A stretch of 64,000 nt of DNA from Armigeres subalbatus (Eukaryota; Arthropoda; Insecta; Diptera; Culicidae), in contig NC_085141.1 in the NCBI RefSeq assembly GCF_024139115.2, positions 37,516,120 to 37,580,119 on the forward strand, given 5' to 3'. The translations under genes were made by a program, and so were the position numbers. Within the stretch, counting starts at the first letter, position 1; every line of letters begins with the position of its first letter. The notes under the pieces are model-generated. The model was not told the origin of the DNA, ran no database searches, and was given only the letters and a program-made list of their open reading frames with translations. This document shows positions 11,901 through 23,900 of the stretch, piece by piece.

Positions 11901-14900
11901 GGGTGGCCCATCATACAAAAAATATTGAAAATATTTATTTATTTCTCGGAATATTGACATGATATGTTCTGCAAAGTTGTAGCGCAGCTTATTCCAATCA
12001 ATTTTGCCAAAAAAACTTTTTCTGTAGCTCTTAAGTTGGCTGATTTAGAGCAATTTTACTTAATTAAATTAGGGTGTACCTCAAAAAACAGTATTTTTGA
12101 TCTACTCTTTTTGTTTTAGATTTCTCGAAATAGTCATCTTCAGGTGACTTTTAGGGCTTTAAAAATTGCAACTTTTGATGGGTTAAAATGCGCAATATCT
12201 TTTTCCGATCAAAAGTTATAATCGTTTTTCTGTCAAAATTACATTTTTTTAATAAGTTGATATCTCCGGTTAGGGAAGACCAAAAAAATATGTTTACACG
12301 GCATTTGAAAGAGAAAATCATATTCCTTATTATGTCAAAAAATTGGAGATATGTTTTTTTTTATCTCAAGGTTTACCAATTTTACTAAAATCATGTTTTT
12401 TCAAAAAAAATGATATAACTCGACAATGGAAAAAGATACAGACGATATTCTTATAGCAAAACACGCGTTTTGAAAAGCCCCAAAAGTCTTCAGAAGATGA
12501 CTTTTGAGAAATGAAAAATAAAAAATCTACAGCTTCAACACTTTTTATAAGTCTTATAATAATCATCGTATTGTAAGATTTACGAGAAAAGATGCATTTT
12601 CGGCCTGAAGCGTACTTTCAAGGAAAAAAATTTGTTCTACAAAATTGTTCTTGGGCCGTTTTTATAGAGTAACCGAAAAATAGGGTGGGCCATTTTATAA
12701 AAATGTGAAATTTTTTTTTTTTATTTTGTGGAATATTGACATAAAATGTTCTACAAAGTTGTAGCGCAGCTTTTTCCAATCAAATTTGCTAAATAAGCTT
12801 TTGATGTAGCTCTTAAGCTCACTTGTTTAGAGTAATTTTACCTACCAGAATTAGGGTGTCCCTCAAAAAACAGTATTTATGACAATATATCTTCCTCCGT
12901 TGTCGAGTTATATCAATTTACTTGAAAAAACATGATTTTAGTAAAATTAGTAAAACTTGAGATAAAAAAATAACATGTCCCCAATTTTTGAACATAATAA
13001 AGAATATGAATTTCTCTTTTAAATGCCGTGTAAACATATTTTTTTGGTCTGCCCTAAACGGAGATATCAACTTATTAAAAAAATGTAATTTTGACAGAAA
13101 AACGATTATAACTTTTGATCGGAAAAAGATATTGAGCATATTTACCCCTCACAAGTTGCATTTTTTTGAGCTCTAAAAATCACCTGAAGACGACTTTTTC
13201 GAGAAATCCAAAACAAAAAAAGAGGATTAAAAATACTGTTTTTTGAGGTACACCCTAATCCAATTAGATAAAATCAGAGCCTAAAATATTCATCTTCATA
13301 AAGCAACTTCAGTCCGAATTTTGACAAACATCGCATGATTATTCAAAACATAGAATGAAACAGTCAGACGACTACTCCACGAACTCATTCAATCGACTGT
13401 CACTGAGTGTGCTTACTATGTGCAGAAAAAAACATAAATAGCATTGTTTATATTGATGTTTACCATTGAAAGTGGCTCACGGATGCAAATCGGATTCAGT
13501 TCTATGTGATAAATTACTTCACTCATTTAAGATGTGTTTAGATTTCAGATAATTTATCAATTTGTAGAATGTGCATAAATATTAAATGACTAATATTCAA
13601 TCGAATATTGACAGTCCAGAGCCGACTATGAATGCGTCTGAAAAGTAGCTAATAAATGAAGGGAGGTGGAATTCACCAAAAATGTTCGATTACTTTACAC
13701 TCTGGATAAAATTGCTCTAAATCAGTTAACTTAAGAGTTACAGAAAAAGCAAAATTGATTGGGAAAATTGGTAAAATTGATTGGAATAAGCTGCGCTACA
13801 ACTTTGTAGAACATAACATGTCAATTTCCGAGAAATAAAAAAAATATTTCCTATTTTTTTTATATGATGGGCCACCCTATTTTTGGTTGGACCATAATGA
13901 TGGCCTCACTATTTCGAACAATTTTGTAGAACAACAGTTTTTTTTTCTAAATATGTATGCTGGACCATAGTGCATTGGAAGCACCACAACCGCTGCACTA
14001 GACACGGTGGCTCCGGATCAGATAAACAATTGGTATGACGGCGAATGTGAGCAGTTAGTTGAGGAAAAGAATGCAGCATGGGCGAGATTGCTGCTACACT
14101 GCACGAGGGCGAACGAGGCACGATACAAACGGGCATGGAACAGACAAAACTCGATTTTCCGGAGGAAAAAGCGCCAGTAGGAGGATCGAGACCGTGAAGA
14201 GACGGAGGAACTGTACCGCGCTAATAACGTACGAAAGTTCTATGAGAAGTTGAACCGTTCACGTAAGGGCCACAGCCCGATATGTGTAAGGACATAAACG
14301 CGAACCTTATTACAAACGAGCGTGAGGTGATTCAAAGGTGGCGGCAGCACTACGAAGAGCGCCTGAATTGCGATATGGCAGACAACGGTGGCGGTATGGT
14401 CATGAATCTAGGAGCACGCGCACAGGACATGCGACTTTCGGCTCCTAATCTTCAGGAAATCCCGAAGGAGATCGGCCGGCTGAAAAAAAACAAAGCCCCT
14501 GGAGTTGACCAATTACCAGGAGAGCTGTTTAAACACGGTGGTGAGGCACTGGCTAGAGCGCTGCACTGGGTGATTAGCAAGGTTTGGGAGGATGAGCTCT
14601 GCCGCAGGAGTGGATGGAAGGTGTCGTGTGTCCCATCTACAAAAAGGGCGATAAGCTGGATTGTAGCAACTACCGCGCAATCACATTGCTGAACGCCGCC
14701 TACAAGGTACTTTCCCAAATGTTATGCCGCCGACTAACACCAATTGCAAGAGAGCTCGTGGGGCAGTATCAGGTGGGATTTATGGGTGAACGCTCTACCA
14801 CAGACCAGGTGTTCGCCGTACGTCAGGTATTGCAGAAATGCCGAGAATACAACGTGCCCACACATCATCTATTCATCGACTTCAAAGCCGCATGTGATAC

Positions 14901-17900
14901 AATCGATCGGGACCAGCTATGGCAGCTAATGCACGAAAATGGATTTCCGGATAAACTGATACGGTTGATCAAGGCGACGATGGATCGGGTGCCCAGCCAA
15001 CACAAAATCGTATATGATGCCACATAAGATGCTAAAGTGGAGGCCATATACGTACAAGTTGTATGGGGAAGTACGTATATCGCCTCCACATTAGCATCTT
15101 ATATGACATCATATGCGATCTTGTGTTGACTGGGTGATGTGCGTAGTTCAAGTTTCAGGAGCATTCTCGAGTCCCTTCAAAATGCGCAGAGGGTTACTGC
15201 AAGGTGATGGTCTGTCGTGTCTGCTATTCAACATCGCTTTGGATGGAATAATACGAAGGGCAGGGATTGACACGAGTGGTACGAAGTCCGTCCAGTTATT
15301 TGATTTCGCCGACGACATTGATATCATGGCACGTAACTTTGAGAGGATGGAGGAAGCCTACATCAGACTGAAAAGCGAAGCTAAACGGTTTGGACTAGTC
15401 ATTAACACGTCGAAGACGAAGTACATGATAGGAAGAAGCTCATAAGAGGTCAATCGAAGCCACCCACCATGAGTTTCTATCGGTGGTGACGAAATCGAGG
15501 TGGTTGAAGAATTCGTGTACTTAGGCTCGCTGGTGACCTCCGATAACGATATCAGCAGAGAAAATCGGAGACGCATCACGGCAGGAAATCGTACGTACTT
15601 TAGACTCCACAAAACGCTCCGATCAAATAGAGTTCGCCGCCGTACCAAACTGACAATCTACAAAACGCTTATTAGACCGATAGTTCTCTATTGACACGAG
15701 ACCTGGACGATGCTCGTGGAGGACCAACGCGCACTGGGAGTTTTCGAAAGGAAAGTGCTGCGTACATGCGGCTTCCGAGAAGCGTAGAAGGATGCTTTAA
15801 ATTTTCTTGCAACGAAGCAGCTGAGCTTTTCGGGAAAAAGACTACATGTCTCTCAAATGGAGGCTTCTGAATCTGTAGACTCTAGATTTTAGTTAAGAAT
15901 AACGTTCTTAACATATTATTCAACATTCTGTTTTGATCAGGTAGATTGTATAGAAGATTTTTAAAATTTGTTCATTCGAGGTTGTGCCCTTTTGATCTTT
16001 TGTCCCACAGTTCATCATCCATTATACTGGTTGTAGGGAGCAGGATTCAATAGGTAATGATTTACTGATCGCCATGCATATTATGTAGAATACAAAGTTT
16101 TAAAATAAAAAAAAAACTAAATTATCAAAACTTTATCAATAAGTTTTGATTAAAATTGTAACTCATCCGCCATTACGCATTTCTGTCCGAGGTACCCCCC
16201 GGGCCCGGCGAAGGTAAGCCGAGGGGTACATGTACCCCAGGTTGAGAACTGTTGAACTAGAGGAATCTATAGTGGATTTCGAGAAGTTGGGAAGAATTTT
16301 ATTTTGGAAGTTTTTTTTTCATAAGAATTAATTGGTTATCAAAAAATCGCGAAGCTCTGGGACAAACTTTTGGAATTGTCCATTTTTACGGATGTTCCAG
16401 ATCTACCGAAGGACCGTTTCTGAGATATTTAGAAGTCACTGAAGACTTTCACTATTTATAGCACGTACAATTTGTCAGAATGGATGCTTACGAAAAAATC
16501 ACGAAGCTCTGGGATGAACCTTAGGAATTGGTCATTTTACGGATGTTCCAGATCTTCCGAAGAACCATTTCTTGGGCATTTGGAGGTCACAGAAGACCCA
16601 CAATTTGCCAGAATGAATGGTTTTAAAAAGTCGCGAAACTCTAGGGTGAATTTTTGGAATTGTTCCGGATCTTCCGGAGGACCGTTTCTGGGACATTTTG
16701 GAGTCACAGAAGACATTAACTGTTTTTTGCACCCACAAATTGCCAGAATGAATGGTTATCAAAAAATCGCCAAGCTCTGGCACGAACTTTGGAATTGGCC
16801 ATTTTACGGATGTTCCGGATCTTCCGAAGAACCATTTCTAAGGCATTTGGAGGTCACAGAAGACATTTACTATTGATTGAACCCAGAATTTGCCAGAATT
16901 AATGGTTACGAAAAAAATCCCGGAGCTCTGGGATTAACTTCTAGAATTGGCCACTTTTGCGGAAGTTCCGGATCTTCCGGAGGACCGTTTCTGGGACATT
17001 TGGAGGTCACAGAAGACTTTACCTATTGATTGCACCCACAATTTGCCAGAATGAATGGTTATCAAAAAATCGCGAAGCTCTGGGGTGAACTTTTAGAATT
17101 GGCCAATTTTACGGAAGTTCCGGATCTTCCAGAGGGCTTTCCGATGACCGCTTCAGGGTTAAATTTGCCCAGAAATGGCATATTTAATATAGCAAATACA
17201 GTTGGGAGCATCAGAGCACATATTTGCAAACAATTTTATGTTTCATAACACGAAACTCGAAAATTTGGTGCCAAATTGAAAAGCTCAAATAGTACCTCTT
17301 TAGCACAGGTTCCCCGGTGACTAGAGTGGTCAATTTGGATGAATCACCTCGTGGACTTAATGTTGGAACCTACAGCTTTCGTTTGGTGCCTAAAGAACGA
17401 AAATCGGTTGAAATTTGAATTTTTGTGATCGAGATGAATTCTTGGGTCCAAATGGACCCCAATGAACATTGTGTCACTTTTTTTGTGGCGCCTCTCCTAG
17501 ATGTCGCTGGAAGCTGATTTTTTCAGGGAATCCTTATTTCCGAAAGTTAGGAAAAGTCAGAATTTTTCAGGTTTTTATCTCGTTGCGTTACAAAGTTACA
17601 GCGGTGTTTTAGGTGTGCTTGGGTCGAAATGGACCCCAATGCACTAGGAAGGTTAAAGAAGAAAGTTTAAAAGAAGACTCGCGGGCCTCTAGAAAGGACG
17701 CTTCCAAGGAAGCTTTCAAGCCAGTTGAAAAATGCTATCCGAACCCCCTGAAACGATCCTTTCGAGGCTTTTAAAAGAAGCAGAAAAAAAACAAGAAGGT
17801 TTATAGAAAAAAGCTTAAAAGAAGGATTCCGGGCCCCTTGAAAGAAAGTTTCAGAACCTCTTAAAATGAGGATGGATGAGAAGGATGCTTCCATTTTTCT

Positions 17901-20900
17901 TGCAACGAAGCAGCTGAGCTTTTCGGGAAAAAGTCTTTATGTCTCTCAAATGGAGGCTTCTGAATCTGTAGACTCTAGATTTTAGTTAAGAATAACATTC
18001 TTAACATATTATTCAACAGAATTGTTTTGATCAGGTAGATTGCATAGAAGATTTTTAAAATTTGTTCATTCGAGGTTATGCCCTTTTGATCTTTTGTCCC
18101 ACAGTCCATCATCCATTATACTGGTTGTGGGGGCAGGATTCAATAGGCCATGATTTACTGATCGCCATGCATATTATGTAGAATACAAAGTTTTTAAATA
18201 AAAAAATACAAAATTATCAAAACTTTATCAATAAGTTTTGATTAAAATTGTAACTCATCCGCCATTATGCATTTCTGACCGAGGTCCGGCGAAGGTAAGC
18301 CCAGGGATACATGTACCCCAGGTTAAGAACTGCTGAACTAGAGGAATCTATAGTGGATTTCGAGAAGTTGGGAAGAATTTTATTTGGGAAGTACATTCAA
18401 AGTTAATTGCCTATATGCCGGGTATTAAGCCACCCGGAGTGGAAATTAATTACTATGTCTGAAACTTGATTATGCATATGTACAACATGGTTGACATTGT
18501 GTACAAAAATACATTTGAGAGAGTTAGTTCTGAAAATGTATTGCGAGAGATCGGCTGGTACCTGGTGCTGGGAATTTGGTTTCATCAGTACCCGCTAAGC
18601 TGCGGTGGACGACGGAGGTCCTTCGTAGCTTAGTAGGGAAAGCACCTGTCATGCGAACTGGGGTCGTGGGATCAAACCCCACCGAAGGGGCGGTTACCCT
18701 CCAATACCTTTTCCGAACTAAATCTATCACATGTTGTACATATGCATAATCAAGTTTCAGACATAGTAATTTATTTGGGAAGTTTTTTTTTCATAAGAAT
18801 GTACCCTGAAGAAGGATCTCCTGAGTAATCCTTAAATGGAAAGGTATTGGATCAGGAGTTTTGCAAATAAATTCATTTTGCAGCACTAGCAGGAGCATCG
18901 TTTTTTTCAAGTCAGGAGTTTTAAATATATTTAAGTATTTCCTATGGAGAGACTGGAGCAAATTCTGATTCTGAAAAAAAATGAGGTAAGAGTCAGTGTT
19001 GCGAAATGTACAATACAGCACTGTGATGTTGCGACTATTTACAATTTTTCCGGTCAAATTTTATGCACCTAACAAACCAGTTTCAAATGTACGCCACATT
19101 TTTCACTTTTTTTTTCTTCGTAGGTAAACTGTGAAGCGCAAATAGAACAGAATCGAGTTTCATTACCTGTAGCACACAGCCTAGAAAGAGTGCTAGCCGC
19201 AGGTAATGATTTTTAAGTTTTAGTCTCTAAAATGAGCAAGGAGAGATTAAATGACTATTTTACACACAAAAAAAACGGTAACACGTTGTAAAATTATTGT
19301 ACGAAAACATTAATTGTGGGGAGAGAAAATAGTAAAATCTTGTGGTGTTGTTTTTCTGTGACTGAATAAATGGTAAAAAGAAATGTCAAACATTCCCGTC
19401 CTTGGGTAAGAGGCTCTGAACTTCCCTGCTGAGCACATTATAAAAAAATAAGATGATTTATGCAATAAAACATTATAGATTGGAAAAAATATTGTAACAA
19501 ATTTTAAAATATAATCAAGGGAACTTCGTTGAGAAATTCATTATTTTGTATGCTTTCTCTCGGTTTTAAAAATGTTAAATATAGATATTGATTCAGATCT
19601 CTAAAAACCTTTGTCTAAACACAAGTCCGCGAACCGTAATCAATAATAATAATGCTTTTATGTATACTCTAAGACGCTTGCATTGGGTATTCACTTCAGT
19701 GATTTGAAATGAAACATTCGACAAAGAAATTCGTGCTCTGAAATTTCAGAACCGCGTAGAATCGTTTTCGGTATCCTAATGATACCATTCGAATAATTCG
19801 ATTCAAGCTCTCAATAACAACCCCCTATCTCGATTTGCCCCATTTCGGTTTCCACGTACAGTTGATAAATCACTCTATTTAGCACAGAATATCTTAATGG
19901 GTGGCCACTTTTCAAAGCAACACTCCAGTAAGCATACTTCGAAAAGCTAGAATTTGCCCATTTCATGACACGCAGGGAAGCTGGCGAACAAAAATGGTCA
20001 TACTAGGAATCGTTGGTCGTTTGGATGGTTGGGAGGGGCTGATTAATTGCAAACTATTTACGCACAGTTTGCAACGATTTACGTTCTGGTCCGGTTATGT
20101 TTCTGTCCTGTGATGCGGATGTTCGTTAGTTAGAATACCTGATGCATTATTTGGAGCCACATGAGTTATAAATGAACCATATGATGTGTGTTGAGCCGAT
20201 TTGAAAAGTGCACATGTTCCACCAAATTAAGCGAGTGTTGTAATCTCTGTCGCTTGTATCGTCAACATCTAGCTTATGGACTGTGACTAATTGACATAGT
20301 TAGTACGAATCAGTTCATTTAGTATTTAAATGGGATTTACTTTCGTTGATTGAGCATTCAGTGCGATGTTAGCAACACGACTATTCAAAAACTGGTGATC
20401 CTAATAGGGTTATGTAAAGTTCATTTTTTTGTTGGTGAATATTGTTATTATTATTTCGAAGCAAGTCTTAAAGATAAAACTATTACTGGTCCTAAATTAT
20501 TCGCAAACCCATCACCCAGTTTCGGCGAGATTCTTAGTAGTTGCATTCGGTACTCACAGTTATGGTCCCCATGCGAAGACGCTGGCGATGCATTCGATGA
20601 AGTTGGTTTACCCGTGGAGGCAATGATACTTTTGTCGTCGTAAATATTACCGGGATGGTGTTCGATGCCTTTGTTGTTGCTGCTGCTGGTGTCATTGGCC
20701 GTTGAGGAGCGTGAATTCGAAGCATGCGACGTTGATGGACCCCTCGCATTCGATTCACTCACTGGTGACCATGGAAATGTGTCCCGTTTATGGTGTTTGT
20801 TCGGGCCAATGAATGAAGATAATTCAATTGCATTCGTCGAAATATTAAAATGCATCATGCGTTCCCAATGTAACGGATAAATGTCGATGATGGTTGTTTG

Positions 20901-23900
20901 ATGTTTGTTTGGTTGAAGGGTTTGGTTGTTGGCATGATTGTTTGATATTTTCATCATTTGCATCAGTTACAAAAATGAAATAACGAAAAACGAAAGAAAA
21001 TAAAATTGTAATGTAAATAAACGCAAATAAAAAAAACTCATCAAAAAGGAAATAACACATAAATTTCAAGAGGGGAGGTTTTGAAACTGCACTCGATATT
21101 ATTGCTGTCTATCACACGTACACATTCATACTGTCCGCGCCATTGTTGCTATTGGTGCTGTCATAAACTTGTCGGATGGCCAATCATTGGAGGGTGGGTC
21201 ACTTTTATTGCGGCAGTAAAAATTGTACTTACCGTCTTCCACACACATCAGGCCGTCATCCATCAGCTTAAGCCCAGTGGGACACGCGCAAGATATCTTT
21301 GGACTTCGACTGTTGATCTGCGGCGCTGGCAGACAGAGATGGGAGCAGTGTCCATTGACAGCTTGACAATGGTTGGTACCGTCTGGTTGACGGTACGGGT
21401 GGTACACGTGGATTGTCATCGGGTGCTGTAGCTGTTAAAGTTGAAATAAATATCGAATTATGACTCACGAGAAGACAAAGCAGGTGCCTTTTACGATGAA
21501 TGCCGTTTCCTAACGAATTGTTCGGAATTGCATTCATCATAAATAATGAGAATGGGAAAACTAATAAATCATACCATGTGCATCGCCGTCACTGGTTCAA
21601 TGTCTTTTCCGTTGAACTTGTTCGCCTTGAAGACGGCTTCTTTGTCCCAGTCGGTCCAATAAACATAATCTTCAAACGTGGTAATGGAAAATGGATGCCG
21701 AAGGTAATCTGCCGAGTACAGGACCACCGATCGTTGAGATCCGTCATAGTCGCACGAAGAGATGGTGTTTAGCTTGGCATCGACCTGCCGGAGAAGAGTC
21801 GAAATATATTAAGTACGGAAGACGCTATTTGCTGTTCAAATGAAGTCCCTTAATTAATTGATTTAGATTGAGACCAGAAGAATGTGCAGGTGATCTTCAT
21901 CTATATAATAAAAATAAGTTGAGATTTCCTTCCTGACGATTTAACTCGCGAACGGATTGATCGATTTGCAAGATTTTTTCCCTAATCGATTCGTTTTGGG
22001 ATCCACAAGGTTTTGCATATACAAAAAGTTAGTGAATTCAACGGGGAAAGGGAAAAATATTTAAACCAAGGTGTATATATCAAGGTGCTACCGCTTTGTC
22101 AGTTTGATGGAGAGAAGTGTGCGGGGAAATTTAGTGACAGCCAATGAGTTTGTTTGTAATCATTCAAGTTCCGAAATTGAAATCAGTTCGCGGATTGAAT
22201 AATTTTGAAATGGCATATTTTTGCGCAGTGAAAGGGTGCATCAATAAAATTTCCGTAACCAAGTACAATCCAAATATTGTTTACCACAACTTTCCGAAAA
22301 ATGTCACGCAAATGGAAGCTTGGATACGGTTTTGTGGACATAAAAGTGAGTGGAAGCCACAGAAGAACCAAGGTATTTGTTCAGAGCATTTTGAGCCTGA
22401 GTCCTACGATTCAAGGTATCAAACCCGGCATGATGTTATAGGTGCAAAATTAGTCAGACATCTAGTACCGAAAGGTGGGTAATTACTTATTTTGTCAAAA
22501 ATTGTAACAGCATTTGAAGTGATTTTGTTTCAGCTGTGCCCAGCTGTCGAGGACCAAATACATTGCTGCATACCGATTTAACATGTTATAATAATAATGG
22601 TATGTAGGGCTACCTTTGTTCAATATATGACTCAATTCTCCATAATTCATTAGACACCGCCCCGCAATCTTTGTTTCACCTGAAACGCTACGGTTTTGAA
22701 GAAATATCTTCATACTCAATGGATGACTCTGGAATTTGCATGGAGTTATCTTCAAACGTTTCTGTGTACCACGACGACGTATTGTGCGGCGAGCGGCATT
22801 TAGAAATGAATGAGAGACCACGTGAAGTACAAAGTAAGGATGAAGACGAAGATCAATCTACGATCGCTGAGCTGAGAAAACAGTTGGCAGAGGCGGAATC
22901 AAAGGCCTCGAGAGATTCGGAGCAGCTACAGGCAGCATATCTGAAATTAAATCAGCAAGAAATGCAGATAAAGGAGCTCAAGCTCGCAAATCAAACATTG
23001 GCCAAGAACACAGAAACAGAAACGAAATTACTGAGAAAGAAGTTATACGCTATGGAGGCAAAAATTGCAGCTTGTGAAAAGGATCATATTGACAGCCATA
23101 CTTTCATAGCCCAGCTGAAAAATGCATTGAAGAGCGTGTTAACTGAAAATCAACTAGATGTCATACTTGGTAGAAAGAAAAAGCCACACTGGACTGCAAA
23201 TGAAATATCTACCGCATTTGCAATTCGGTATTTGAGCAAACGGTGCTACACCTATCTAAGAGATCAGATGCACATTCCATTACCTGGACTCTCAACCCTG
23301 GCTTCTTATGCCCAAAGGATAGATATGAGTAGCGGACTATTAAAAGACGTACTACGCTCGATGCAGATTGTGGGTAAGAACTATTGTCAATATGAATTAC
23401 CCTCAAGTCACCTTATTATTTTTTGCTAATGTATTCAAGGAATGAAAATGTCAAAAAGAGATGTAGTCTCCGTGATAAGTTTCGATGAAATGAGTGTCCG
23501 TCAGCTTATGGAGTACGATATAGCGAAAGATGCAATAATCGGGCCACATAAACACGCGCAGTTCGTGATGGTCAGAGGACTGTTTTCCAAATGGAAACAA
23601 GTAGTGTATGTGGCTTTCGATCAACCGATGACCAAGGAAATATTATTTGACATAATAACAGAGCTGCATAAAATTGGCTATCCTGTCGTTGCTATCAATT
23701 CAGATAATGGCCCCGAGAACTTGACGCTCCGAAAAGCAGTTGGAGTTACCGAGGACCACACTTTCTTTAACCATCCGGTTACACAGGAAAAAATTCACGT
23801 CTTTGGAGATAGTCCACACAATCTTAAGCTACTAAGGAATTGGTTTATTGGAGATGGCTGTATCTGCAAAAACAGGATAGTCAATTCACGACTAGTCCGT

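Larger units (their letters stand above)
10740..15777 (+). mobile_element. Non-LTR retrotransposon (LINE), RTE-like, decayed and interrupted
   Basis: Plus-strand element with an apurinic-type endonuclease part (10915-11760) and a reverse transcriptase part (13978-15690). Visible motifs are [12 protein letters not shown] in the endonuclease and [64 protein letters not shown] and FADDIDIM in the RT. No ORF1 precedes the endonuclease, which fits RTE-type elements; the clade call is tentative. Frameshifts and stops break it (the endonuclease frame stops at 11488; stops near 15027 and 15445). A 2.2-kb foldback at 11767-13972 splits endonuclease from RT, and a 143-bp palindrome at 14992-15134 splits the RT. 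Not functional. Confidence 0.85.

Noticed and set aside
18601..18690. Functional tRNA gene
   Set aside because: The anticodon arm is not convincingly paired and the module sits inside a mobile insertion with a target duplication.
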